Source: Autumnicola lenta (lineage in GTDB: Bacteria; Bacteroidota; Bacteroidia; Flavobacteriales; Flavobacteriaceae). From it: a stretch of 27,336 nucleotides of DNA. A program made the position numbers and the translations under genes. The notes beneath the pieces were generated by a model, which searched no databases, was not told the DNA's origin, and was given only the letters and a program-made list of their open reading frames with translations. Each line of letters begins with the position of its first letter. The first letter of the stretch is position 1. Location: contig NZ_JAVRHO010000033.1 of the NCBI RefSeq assembly GCF_031846515.1, positions 1 to 27,336 on the forward strand, given 5' to 3'. Below, in pieces: positions 7,697 through 15,697 of the stretch.

Positions 7697-8131
7697 CTAC
7701 GGAGTTATATTTTGTTTTCTCAGCTCGTCCCTTATCTCAACGAGTAATTCTTCTTGGGAAGGTCCTTTTGGAGCCGCCACTTTTGGCGCTTCTTTTTTTG
7801 TTTTCGTCTTCTCGTAAGCCCGTAGCAGTAAAAATATAAAAAATGCCACGATTACGAAGTAAATTATAGCCTGTAAAAGGTTACCGTAAGTTACAATAGC
7901 AGCCTCAGCTTCTTTCGCGGCATCAAGAGTTTCATAGTACTCGCCGTCCAGTGAAAAGAATTTCTGCGAAAAATCTGTTCCGCCTGTAAAAACGCCAATT
8001 ATCGGCATAAGTACATCTGCAACCACAGAAGCGATGATTTTGTTAAATGCTGCTCCCATTACCACTGCTGTTGCCAAAGCAATAATGTCGCCTTTCATTA
8101 GAAAGGTTTTAAAATCTTTAAAAAATGCCAT
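7697..8131 (-). CDS. mscL: Large-conductance mechanosensitive channel MscL
   Basis: A 144-residue inner-membrane channel that opens on membrane tension during hypo-osmotic shock. The N-terminal amphipathic helix and first span (about 1-45) include KTFLMKGDIIALATAVVMG and the pore-lining AAFNKIIASVVADVLMP. A periplasmic loop covers about 48-82, the second span about 83-105 (LLQAIIYFVIVAFFIFLLLR), and a charged cytoplasmic helix ends the protein (EELLVEIRDELRK). Length is close to the usual 130-150. It lies 62 bases after alr on the same strand and probably shares its transcript. Confidence 0.95.
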   Translation of the reverse strand: MAFFKDFKTFLMKGDIIALATAVVMGAAFNKIIASVVADVLMPIIGVFTGGTDFSQKFFSLDGEYYETLDAAKEAEAAIVTYGNLLQAIIYFVIVAFFIFLLLRAYEKTKTKKEAPKVAAPKGPSQEELLVEIRDELRKQNITP

Positions 8132-8193
8132 AGGGGAAATTATTTCAGACGAAAATAATTTAAAATCTCTAAAAAAACTAAGGCTTGGTGCGC

Positions 8194-9303
8194 TTATTCA
8201 GAAATTATCCTGCGGGTAACACGTTGGGAAATCCCTGTAATTAGCTCGTAAGAAATAGTATTCCCGGCTGCGGCAAAATCTGTCGCATGTGGTTGTTCAC
8301 CAAAAATCACCACCTGGTCCCCTTCTTCGCAATCTATATCTGTTATATCTATCATTAAGATGTCCATACAAATATTACCAACAATGGGAGCAAATTTGCC
8401 ATGAACAAGAACCCCGGTTTTCTCATTGCCGTATTTCCTGTGGATACCATCTGCGTAGCCAAGTGGCAGCGTGGCGATCCTGGTTGGCCTGGTAGCTTTA
8501 AAAGTTCTGTTATAGCCCACGGTTTCTCCTTCTTTTAAATGCTGAATTTGGGAGATTAATGTTTTCAGCGTACCTACAGGCTTTAATTTTCTATCTATTT
8601 CCTCGTCATTTCCGAAGCCATAGAGGCCAATTCCGCAGCGAACCATACTCATGGCAGCTTCAGGATAATTAAAAATTGCTGAAGTATTGCAAACGTGTAA
8701 AATCGGTTCATAACTGAATTCTTCTACAAAGCGTGCGGCAATTTTTCTGAAAGTATTAATCTGGTTGAGGGTAAATTCCCGCTCCCGCCAGTCATCACTT
8801 GTTGCCAAATGGGAAAAAACCGAATGCACTTTTACTGCAGCTGTGGTAGCAAGCCGTTCAAAAACCGTTTCCACCTTTTTCGGTGAAAAACCCAACCGAT
8901 TCATTCCTGTATTGAATTTAATATGTACCGGATAATCTTTTTGGCCGAGCTTTTCTGCAGTAGCTATAAAATCTGTGAGAAGATGATCACTGTAAAGGCT
9001 TGGTTCCAGGCAATTTTCTACGAGCTGATCGAAATTTTCCTGCTGCGGATGAAAGATCATGATAGGCGTAGTAATCCCTGCCTGCCTTAGCCGTACACCT
9101 TCCTGGATATAGGCGACCGCAAAATAGTCGGCACCTAAATCTTCCAGTTTTCGTGCTATATTGATCGAATCATTTCCGTAGGCGTAGGCTTTAATAACAG
9201 CCATGAATTTCACATCTTCCGGAACCCGCGAGCGGATTGTTTTGTAATTATGAGCCAGGGCTCCAAGATCTATTTCCAGTACTGTTTCCTGTGCTTTAGG
9301 CAT
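8194..9303 (-). CDS. alr: Alanine racemase
   Basis: A 369-residue PLP enzyme that converts L-alanine to D-alanine for peptidoglycan. The PLP lysine K38 lies in VIKAYAYGND, and the C-terminal catalytic Tyr is in GETVGYNRTF, followed by ATLPLGYADG and GNICMD. It is a stand-alone racemase; some Bacteroidota fuse it to MurF, but no Mur ligase domain is present here. Its start overlaps the 3' end of tdk by 8 bases (9296-9303), which implies translational coupling. mscL follows downstream. Confidence 0.96.
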   Translation of the reverse strand: MPKAQETVLEIDLGALAHNYKTIRSRVPEDVKFMAVIKAYAYGNDSINIARKLEDLGADYFAVAYIQEGVRLRQAGITTPIMIFHPQQENFDQLVENCLEPSLYSDHLLTDFIATAEKLGQKDYPVHIKFNTGMNRLGFSPKKVETVFERLATTAAVKVHSVFSHLATSDDWREREFTLNQINTFRKIAARFVEEFSYEPILHVCNTSAIFNYPEAAMSMVRCGIGLYGFGNDEEIDRKLKPVGTLKTLISQIQHLKEGETVGYNRTFKATRPTRIATLPLGYADGIHRKYGNEKTGVLVHGKFAPIVGNICMDILMIDITDIDCEEGDQVVIFGEQPHATDFAAAGNTISYELITGISQRVTRRIISE

Positions 9304-9943
9304 TTTTTTGCTTTAGTTTAGGGTCTAATTCCTCTGCATCGTTCACGTTCAGCTTCTTAACCCTTTCCCTTAGCATCGCCTTATAATATGCAGCACGGCT
9401 CAGCGGTTCATATTCTTCGTTTTCGCCAAGAAAAACCAGGTCGTCATTTATTGCTTTTCTATAACTAAATTGTGCAAGATTTCCGGTTCTGGTACAAACG
9501 GCATGTACCTTGGTTACATATTCGGCTGTAGCCATAAGGTTGGGCATTGGACCAAAAGGATTTCCTTTAAAATCCATATCCAGACCCGCCACGATTACCC
9601 TCACCCCACGATTTGCAAGATCATTACAAACCGTCACAATTTCATCATCAAAAAACTGGGCTTCATCGATGCCCACCACATCGCAGCCGTCTGCAAGGAT
9701 CCTGATGTTGGAAGCAGATGGAACCGGGGTAGAGCGAATTTCGTTGGAATCGTGCGACACCACCATTTCTTCGTTATATCGAATATCTATGGCGGGTTTA
9801 AAAATTTCAACCTTTTGTTTTGCAAAAGTGGCGCGTTTGAGCCTGCGGATCAATTCTTCAGTTTTACCCGAAAACATACTTCCGCAAATTACCTCAATCC
9901 ACCCAAATTGCTCTTCGTGATTTACTGTATTTTCGAGAAACAT
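9296..9943 (-). CDS. tdk: Thymidine kinase (type II)
   Basis: A 215-residue enzyme that phosphorylates thymidine with ATP in pyrimidine salvage. The P-loop is GSMFSGKT (21-28), the catalytic acid is in GIDEAQFF (about 91-98), and the lasso region resembles the family (AVCTRTGNLAQFSYR). The four cysteines that bind structural zinc in many relatives are not in place: only one Cys remains in that region, and the C-terminal partner reads YEPLSRAAYY. It is the first gene of the tdk-alr-mscL operon and overlaps alr by 8 bases. Confidence 0.95.
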   Translation of the reverse strand: MFLENTVNHEEQFGWIEVICGSMFSGKTEELIRRLKRATFAKQKVEIFKPAIDIRYNEEMVVSHDSNEIRSTPVPSASNIRILADGCDVVGIDEAQFFDDEIVTVCNDLANRGVRVIVAGLDMDFKGNPFGPMPNLMATAEYVTKVHAVCTRTGNLAQFSYRKAINDDLVFLGENEEYEPLSRAAYYKAMLRERVKKLNVNDAEELDPKLKQKNA

Positions 9944-10220
9944 TTTGTAATTTTCAAATCGAAATGGGAATTACCCTCGTTTCGCATAAAGGTGGAACAA
10001 ATTTATTAAAAATACAAGCTTTGCAGAAGGGGCAGGTGCTAAAGTTATAAAGGCGAAGCAGGTATTTTTGAAATAGGTAAACTCCCTCGTGACAATTTAT
10101 GAGAATAAATGATAACCTTTTTGATTTTGAGACCTGCCTCAAAGATTTTAAAGCTCGAATATTAAGTAAAATTCAGAATATAACTAAAGTTGTCGGTCTT
10201 AACCGGTAAAAAGCAGAATT
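9944..10220. other. Intergenic region between divergent tdk and 10221 genes
   Basis: A 277-base gap between divergent genes. I see no exact TAnnTTTG element for either gene and no clear hairpin. A 36-codon open frame (10099-10209, plus strand) reads plausibly protein-like, but it has no partner, motif or promoter to support it. Confidence 0.4.
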
Positions 10221-11117
10221 ATGAAAAAGAAGATTGAAGATGAGCTTTTAAGGCTTGCAGAGAAAATTGTAAATAGTAAAGACAATCTTGATGTTGCGCA
10301 GTTAAAAGCTGAAGCCAGAAATCTGTATGAAAAACTTTGTGTCCTGGCTTTTACTGAAAAGCACCTGGCAGAAACAGGATTAGAAGAACCTGAGCCTGAA
10401 GTTGCTTTTGAAGAGCCGGCTAAACAAGTTTCGGAGGAGCAAAAAGAACCTATAGACGATCGCTCTACGTATTTTGCGCCCGATGGTACAGAGTATAATG
10501 ATTCTGAAGCGATCACAGAACCAAACACCGAAAAAATTAAAAATATTGTAGCCGAAATGCCGCAGGAAACGCAGCAGATTGATGACTTGTTTGCGCGGAT
10601 AAATACTGAAGAAAAACCGCCACAGCAACCTGTAGCGCCCAAGGAAAGAGCAGAAAAGACTCAGCAAAAAGAGGAAAAGAAGTTGGAAACACGACCACAA
10701 CCTGAAGTGCCTGTTCAAAAACCAGAAAATAAGCCGAAGCCGCACCCTAGGCCAAATCCGCAACCTGAAGCTAACAGAAAAGATTTTCATGATTTTGGAG
10801 TAGATTATGATAGTCTGCCGAAGTTTGAACCGGTGAATCAAAACGGAAAAGCACCACGCCCAAAGTCATTAAATGACCGGTTAAAGAAGGGAATTACGAT
10901 TGGATTAAATGAGCGTCTGGCTTTTATAAAACATCTTTTTGAAGGAAATGCTACAGATTATAATCGTGTGCTTTCGCAGTTAAATACCTTCCATACGCTG
11001 GAGGAAGCCAATAAATTTATTCAATTGGTGGTGAAGCCAGATTACAACAACTGGGAGGGAAAAGAGCAATATGAGCAGCAATTTCTTGATAAGATCGAAA
11101 ATAAATTCGAATCATAA
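10221..11117 (+). CDS. Unknown protein with Pro/Glu-rich linker
   Basis: A 298-residue protein that I do not recognise. Residues about 1-50 look helical. About 50-200 are low complexity: acidic and Gln-rich at first, then Pro, Lys and Asn rich (repeated PQP, KPK and NPQ-like runs), probably disordered. Residues about 213-298 are compact and look conserved: RPKSLNDRLKKGITIGLNER, then LFEGNATDYNRVLSQLNTF and a Trp-containing end. No signal peptide or membrane span is seen, so it is likely cytoplasmic. It ends 12 bases before rsmI and should be co-transcribed with it. The C-terminal block is the useful query for a profile search. Confidence 0.75.
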   Translation: MKKKIEDELLRLAEKIVNSKDNLDVAQLKAEARNLYEKLCVLAFTEKHLAETGLEEPEPEVAFEEPAKQVSEEQKEPIDDRSTYFAPDGTEYNDSEAITEPNTEKIKNIVAEMPQETQQIDDLFARINTEEKPPQQPVAPKERAEKTQQKEEKKLETRPQPEVPVQKPENKPKPHPRPNPQPEANRKDFHDFGVDYDSLPKFEPVNQNGKAPRPKSLNDRLKKGITIGLNERLAFIKHLFEGNATDYNRVLSQLNTFHTLEEANKFIQLVVKPDYNNWEGKEQYEQQFLDKIENKFES

Positions 11118-11129
11118 AAGTCCGTTTTT

Positions 11130-11801
11130 ATGGCCAAGCTTTACCTGGTTCCTACTCCAATAGGAAATCTTGAGGATATTACTTTGCGGGCGCTAAGGGT
11201 GCTTAAAGAGGCCGATCTTATTCTTGCGGAGGACACAAGAAACAGCGGCAAACTCCTTAAACATTTTGATATTTCCACTCAAATGCACAGTCATCATGTG
11301 CACAACGAGCATAAAACAGTGGATAGTATCGTTCAACGGATCAAGAATGGAGAAACTATTGCGCTCATAAGTGACGCCGGAACTCCGGCAATTTCAGATC
11401 CCGGATTTTTACTGGTGCGCGCTTGTGTAGAGGCTGGAGTAGAGGTAGATTGCCTTCCCGGGGCCACAGCTTTTGTGCCAGCACTTGTAAACAGCGGACT
11501 TCCGAATGATAAATTTATTTTTGAAGGTTTTCTTCCGGTAAAAAAAGGCCGACAAACCAGGCTTAAAATTTTAGCTGAAGAAACCCGGACTATGGTTTTC
11601 TACGAATCTCCTCATAAACTTCTTAAAACCCTTACCCATTTTACTGAATATTTTGGTGCGGAAAGACAAGCCTCGGTCTCTCGTGAAATCACCAAACTCC
11701 ACGAGGAAACAATCAGAGGAACTATTGCTGCAGTGTTGCAGCATTACTCCAATAAGCCGCCTAAAGGAGAAATTGTGGTTATTGTGGAAGGGAAGAAATA
11801 A
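11130..11801 (+). CDS. rsmI: 16S rRNA (cytidine1402-2'-O)-methyltransferase RsmI
   Basis: A 223-residue SAM-dependent enzyme that adds the 2'-O-methyl at C1402 in the ribosomal decoding centre. It is a tetrapyrrole-methylase-fold protein with the family's opening YLVPTPIGNLEDITLRA (about 4-20), AEDTRNSGKLLKHF (34-47), the SAM-site ISDAGTPAISDPG (about 82-94), and LPGATAFVPAL. It is shorter than the E. coli enzyme because the C-terminal extension is absent; the catalytic fold is complete. It follows the unknown 298-residue gene by 12 bases. The 129 bases after it hold no clear gene. Confidence 0.94.
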   Translation: MAKLYLVPTPIGNLEDITLRALRVLKEADLILAEDTRNSGKLLKHFDISTQMHSHHVHNEHKTVDSIVQRIKNGETIALISDAGTPAISDPGFLLVRACVEAGVEVDCLPGATAFVPALVNSGLPNDKFIFEGFLPVKKGRQTRLKILAEETRTMVFYESPHKLLKTLTHFTEYFGAERQASVSREITKLHEETIRGTIAAVLQHYSNKPPKGEIVVIVEGKK

Positions 11802-11930
11802 TATTTCCGTCGGATCATTCATGTCTTTCAGCATAGGATCTTCTCGCGCCGGTATTCCAAGCATCTAAAATTTTTATCGAAAATCCTCAAAAGGAAAGAT
11901 AATTGCAGAGGTAAAAACCAAAAATATTTA

Positions 11931-12497
11931 ATGCAAAACCTGCTTAAAGAAATCCGTCGTTGCGATCTTTGTCGTGAGAACTTACCATTTGAGCCAAGGC
12001 CAATCCTGGAAGCATCTTCGGAATCTAAAATAGTTTTAATAAGTCAGGCGCCTGGGCAGGTCGTACATAACAATAGGATTGCGTGGAATGACCAGAGTGG
12101 TAAAAGGCTGCGCGAATGGCTTGGTGTGGACAAAGATACTTTTTACGACATGAGCAATTTTGCAATTTTACCGATGAGCATGTGCTATCCCGGAAAAGCA
12201 AAAACCGGGGATGCTCCGCCAAGAAAAGAATGTGCTCCATTATGGCATAAGAAGGTGCTTTCGAAATTCGATAACCTAAAAATGACCATTCTTATCGGCT
12301 CTTATGCTTCAAATTATTACCTGAAGGATCATAAAAACCTCACTCAAAAAGTAGCCGATTTCAGGGAATATCTCCCGGAATTTTTTCCAATTCCGCATCC
12401 ATCTCCCGTAAATGTCTTTTGGAGGAAAAAGAATCTGTGGTTTGAAGAGGAGGTGGTGCCTGAGCTTCAGAAAAGGGTAAAGGAAAAAATTGGATAG
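11931..12497 (+). CDS. Uracil-DNA glycosylase superfamily protein, four-Cys type
   Basis: A 188-residue protein. Four cysteines, C11, C14, C85 and C101, have the spacing C-x2-C-x70-C-x15-C of family 4 uracil-DNA glycosylases, which hold a [4Fe-4S] cluster. The second pair sits in MSMCYPGKAKTGDAPPRKEC, as in that family. Motif A, usually GEAPG, is SQAPG (38-42), and the C-terminal motif is HPSP (156-159). The fold and cluster are well supported; the Glu-to-Gln change in motif A leaves uracil excision uncertain, and another base or no activity is possible. Likely role: DNA base repair in the cytoplasm. No promoter is evident in the 129-base gap upstream. Confidence 0.82.
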   Translation: MQNLLKEIRRCDLCRENLPFEPRPILEASSESKIVLISQAPGQVVHNNRIAWNDQSGKRLREWLGVDKDTFYDMSNFAILPMSMCYPGKAKTGDAPPRKECAPLWHKKVLSKFDNLKMTILIGSYASNYYLKDHKNLTQKVADFREYLPEFFPIPHPSPVNVFWRKKNLWFEEEVVPELQKRVKEKIG

Positions 12498-12524
12498 ATC
12501 CCGAAAGGCAGGAGCATCCAATTT
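12487..12524 (+). terminator. Possible terminator hairpin after the UDG-like gene
   Basis: Nine-base perfect arms aaattggat (12487-12495) and atccaattt (12516-12524) overlap the stop codon of the UDG-like gene. The T-run after it is interrupted (cggtttcttt), so termination would be weak. Confidence 0.3.
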
Positions 12525-12590
12525 CGGTTTCTTTATCTATGAAGCATAAATTAGAATTATTTTTAACAACTTCGCAGAAAATCAGAAAGC

Positions 12591-12935
12591 ATGAAAATTG
12601 CCAAATTTATCACTACACTTAAAGAAAATACTGAGCAAAATACTTTTGCACAAACAATGGAAGTAATTGATGCTCACTATAAATTTACACCGACAGATTT
12701 TAAAAACGGAAATCTTAAAAATGAGGCCGGCGAGAACAACGGGAGCTGTAAAATCTTTTATTTCGGAAAGTTGCACGATCTTTCTGAAGAAGCTGTCCTA
12801 GCATGTTTTGGAGAAGTTTACTTTCAAGATGTGCTAAAAAATCCTGAAGGAACGGGACACAAGAATATCAGAAATTTCATGAAAAGCAGTTGGAGCAAAA
12901 TAGAATTTAAAGGAGAAGCTTTACAGCCTAAATAA
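12591..12935 (+). CDS. HopJ-family protein
   Basis: A 114-residue protein of the family named after the Pseudomonas type III effector HopJ. The family core is clear: FKNGNLKNEAGENNGSCKIF (about 38-57), then LDF-like LHDLSEEAVLACFGEVYFQDVL (about 61-82), PEGTGHKNIRNFM and a closing IEFKGEAL. No signal peptide or export motif and no type III secretion genes are visible, so the family name should not be read as virulence here. A cytoplasmic role of unknown nature is most likely. It lies between the UDG-like gene and recJ, 40 bases before recJ, and may be co-transcribed with it. Confidence 0.9.
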   Translation: MKIAKFITTLKENTEQNTFAQTMEVIDAHYKFTPTDFKNGNLKNEAGENNGSCKIFYFGKLHDLSEEAVLACFGEVYFQDVLKNPEGTGHKNIRNFMKSSWSKIEFKGEALQPK

Positions 12936-12975
12936 TTCAAATTCTTTATTATCTTCAGCTAAAAAATTGAAGTAA

Positions 12976-14670
12976 ATGCGCTGGACTTTAAAGCCCAAAC
13001 CAGATCAGGAAACCGTAATAAAACTTTCAGAAGAACTGGGGGTGGGGAAACCTATTGCCTCTCTTTTGGTGCAGCGGGAAATTACGACTTTTCAAGATGC
13101 AAAAAAATTTTTCCGTCCTTCTCTAAGTGATCTGCACGATCCTTATTTGATGAAAGATATGGATCTCGCAGTAGCACGAATTGAAAAAGCTATTGCTTCC
13201 GAAGAAAATATCCTCGTGTACGGCGATTACGATGTGGACGGCACTACCAGCGTCGCTTTAATGTCTTCTTTTTTACGTTGCTACTCTCCTTTTGTCGCAA
13301 CTTATATTCCCGATCGTTATGATGAGGGTTACGGAGTTTCCTATAAGGGAATTGATTTTGCGGCAGATAACGACATCAGCCTTATTATTGCTTTGGATTG
13401 CGGAATAAAAGCCGTTGAAAAAGTGGCTTATGCTAAAGAAAAAGGCATCGACTTCATCATCTGTGATCATCACCGGCCCGGGAGTGAAATTCCGGCTGCT
13501 GTGGCGGTTCTCGATCCAAAGCGGGAAGATTGTGAGTACCCTTACAAGGAACTTTGCGGCTGCGGAGTAGGTTTTAAATTAATACAGGCACTTGCCGCAA
13601 AGAGGAATTTAAAGCTTGAAAGCCTTCTGCCGTACCTGGATTTGGTGGCTACTGCTATTGGCGCAGACATTGTTCCCATTACCGGAGAAAACAGAATTTT
13701 GGCTTATCATGGGCTGCATGTAATAAATGTAGCACCACGTATGGGTTTTAAAGCAATTCTGAAGCAGATAAAAAAGGATTCAATTACAATTACCGATGTG
13801 GTTTTTATCCTTGCTCCACGAATTAACGCTGCCGGAAGGATGAAGCATGGGCTGCATGCCGTAAATCTTCTTACTGAAGAAGATGAGGAAACAGCGATAA
13901 AATTTGCTTCAGAAATTGAAGAGTATAATACCGATAGACGTGATACCGATAAAACAATAACCGAAGAAGCGCTTGCACAAATTGAAGCTTCGCAGGAGCA
14001 GGATCGCAATACCACTGTGGTGTACCATGAGAACTGGCATAAAGGAGTCATTGGTATTGTTGCTTCCAGGCTTACTGAAACCTATTACCGCCCAACACTT
14101 GTTTTTACTAAAAGTGGCGAAAAACTGGCTGCTTCAGCACGTTCTGTAAAGGGTTTTGATGTTTATGACGCGCTGGAATCCTGTAAAGAACATATCGAAC
14201 AGTTTGGTGGTCATAAATACGCCGCCGGGCTCACTTTGCTGGCTTCGGAATATGAAAATTTTAAGCTGAAGTTTGAAGAGGTAGTTTCAGAAACTATTGA
14301 TAAAAACCTGCTTACTCCTGAAATTGCCATAGACGCTGAACTGGATTTAAAGGAGATTACTCCGAAGTTTTATCGCATTCTAAAGCAGTTTGCACCATGT
14401 GGACCTGGAAATATGTCCCCGGTTTTTATGACGAGAAACCTTCGGGATACTGGTTATGGCAAATGTGTGGGTGCAGACCAGAGTCATTTAAAATGCCAGG
14501 TAAAACAGGAAGGGAAAGGTCCTGTTTTCGATATGATTGGCTTTGGTTTAGGTAAAAAACTTGAAATTATAGCAAAGAATAGAGTCTTTAAAGCCGTGTA
14601 CGTGATAGACGAAAATGAATACAACGGGAATGTTTCACTACAGTTGAGACTTAAAGATATTTGTGAATAA
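12976..14670 (+). CDS. recJ: Single-stranded-DNA-specific exonuclease RecJ
   Basis: A 564-residue 5'-3' exonuclease for recombination, mismatch and base-excision repair. The DHH phosphoesterase motifs are present: GDYDVDGTTS (about 83-92), DCGIKA (141-146) and CDHHRPG (163-169). The DHHA1 domain has GVIGIVASRL and the GGHKYAAG motif (about 415), and the C-terminal OB-like domain is present (about 460-564). Length is normal for the family. It begins 40 bases after the HopJ-family gene and carries no obvious promoter of its own. Confidence 0.97.
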   Translation: MRWTLKPKPDQETVIKLSEELGVGKPIASLLVQREITTFQDAKKFFRPSLSDLHDPYLMKDMDLAVARIEKAIASEENILVYGDYDVDGTTSVALMSSFLRCYSPFVATYIPDRYDEGYGVSYKGIDFAADNDISLIIALDCGIKAVEKVAYAKEKGIDFIICDHHRPGSEIPAAVAVLDPKREDCEYPYKELCGCGVGFKLIQALAAKRNLKLESLLPYLDLVATAIGADIVPITGENRILAYHGLHVINVAPRMGFKAILKQIKKDSITITDVVFILAPRINAAGRMKHGLHAVNLLTEEDEETAIKFASEIEEYNTDRRDTDKTITEEALAQIEASQEQDRNTTVVYHENWHKGVIGIVASRLTETYYRPTLVFTKSGEKLAASARSVKGFDVYDALESCKEHIEQFGGHKYAAGLTLLASEYENFKLKFEEVVSETIDKNLLTPEIAIDAELDLKEITPKFYRILKQFAPCGPGNMSPVFMTRNLRDTGYGKCVGADQSHLKCQVKQEGKGPVFDMIGFGLGKKLEIIAKNRVFKAVYVIDENEYNGNVSLQLRLKDICE

Positions 14671-14705
14671 ACTTTCGCTATTTAGATTCAGTTTAAATAA
14701 TTTTT

Positions 14706-14713
14706 TATCTTTG
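14706..14713 (+). promoter_or_regulatory. -7 promoter element TATCTTTG
   Basis: Exact TAnnTTTG match 16 bases before the ATG at 14730. The transcription start would be near 14720, so the small gene downstream has its own promoter and does not rely on recJ read-through. Confidence 0.5.
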
Positions 14714-14729
14714 GAGAAAGCATTCAAAG

Positions 14730-15083
14730 ATGGACGACGTAGAGATCATTCACCATAACCGGCTGGGAATCGCTTTCCGCTGGAAGAATACAGATTTAAA
14801 TATCGATCCCAACAGGATACAGCTGGTTTTTAAGGATATGGGTTTTTATCTTCTACGTGAAGAAATCATCCAGTTTTCAGGTAACATCAAGCTGGCAGAA
14901 AAAAGATCGTGCAGTAATTGCAAAAATCCCGAAAACTGCAGAAATATCCTGCTGAGGTCACCGCTTCAAAAAATGGATTTTGCAGTAAGCAGTGAAGAAC
15001 TGGAACAAATCTCAGAACTTATTGAAGGCACATTGTTCCGCCTGAATTTATTTCAATACCTGGACGATATTTATAAAAATTAG
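14730..15083 (+). CDS. Small protein with CxxC-x5-C motif, unknown
   Basis: A 117-residue protein that I cannot assign. The N-terminal half (about 1-50) looks like mixed beta strands with FRWKN and LNIDPNRIQLVFKDMGFYL. A cysteine cluster CSNCKNPENC (about 61-70) could bind a metal. The C-terminal third is helical (SSEELEQISELIEGTLFRLN). No membrane span or signal is seen. It has its own -7 element at 14706-14713 and is followed by a 92-base gap. A lone-standing, promoter-driven gene in otherwise dense sequence argues that it is real. Confidence 0.8.
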   Translation: MDDVEIIHHNRLGIAFRWKNTDLNIDPNRIQLVFKDMGFYLLREEIIQFSGNIKLAEKRSCSNCKNPENCRNILLRSPLQKMDFAVSSEELEQISELIEGTLFRLNLFQYLDDIYKN

Positions 15084-15175
15084 GCATTGGCTTTAAAACA
15101 AATTCCTAACGACCTGATTTTAAGTAGAAAGCAATTTTCCCTAAACCGTATAAATAACTGAATTAGCGGCAATTT

Positions 15176-15612
15176 ATGGCAACAGTGAATTCTTATTTAT
15201 ACTTCAACGGTCATTGTGAAGAAGCATTTAACTTTTATAAATCTATATTTAATAAAGAATTCCAGTACATAGGACGTTATAAAGATGTTCCTGAACTTGC
15301 CGGACAAAATTTCCCGCGTTGTACAGATGATCATATAATGCACATTAAATTACCAATTAGCAGAGAAACAATTTTAGTGGGAGCTGACGTTATTGAAAGC
15401 AGGGAACGAGAAAATAATACAGCAAAATACTTCTCGCTCTAATTGGTACTGATAGTAAAGAAGAAGCTGATAAATTGTTTAATTCTTTATCCCATGAAGG
15501 TGAAATTGAGCTTCCAATTTCGGAACAATTCTGGGGATCTTATTATGGAATTTGCCTGGATAAATTCGGTGTTAACTGGAAGATAAGTGTTAGTAGTGAT
15601 GACCTCGAATAA
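15176..15612 (+). pseudogene. VOC/PhnB-like protein, frameshifted
   Basis: Residues 1-88 start MATVNSYLYFNGHCEEAFNFY, the usual opening of PhnB-like VOC (glyoxalase-fold) proteins, and then hit a TAA at 15440. In the frame one base earlier, the rest of the family continues to 15612: IGTDSKEEADKLFNSL, then PISEQFWGSYYGICLDKFGV and NWKIS. Adding one base, for example reading ctctcaatt at 15436-15444, restores FSLSIGTDSKEEAD. So a single-base deletion explains the break. The two parts total about 145 codons, the normal length. Either the gene is recently dead, or the deletion is a sequencing error. No substrate can be named for this family. Confidence 0.88.
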
Positions 15613-15685
15613 CAACCTTTCCTACAGAAAGTAAAGCAATGAAAATTAGATTTATGAAAAAGGTACGATTCTAAGTGCTTAAATG

Positions 15686-15693
15686 TATCTTTG
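15686..15693 (+). promoter_or_regulatory. -7 promoter element TATCTTTG, 4 bases from a start codon
   Basis: Exact TAnnTTTG match ending 4 bases before ATG 15698. Transcription would begin at or next to the start codon, so the mRNA would be leaderless or nearly so. This also argues against the in-frame ATG at 15683, which precedes the element. Confidence 0.45.
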
Positions 15694-15697
15694 TTGT

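Noticed and set aside
9470..10009. Long open frame of 179 codons antisense to tdk
   Set aside because: It covers the full length of tdk on the opposite strand, has no recognisable motif, and exists because the tdk codon bias leaves that frame open.
10099..10209. A 36-codon frame starting MRINDNLFDFETCLKDF upstream of the 298-residue gene
   Set aside because: It reads like protein, but length alone cannot separate it from chance, and there is no promoter, partner or relative visible here. A tblastn search would decide.
12591..12935. HopJ-like protein as a secreted virulence effector
   Set aside because: The family name derives from one Pseudomonas protein. No secretion signal or type III genes are visible, and this kind of gene occurs in non-pathogens.
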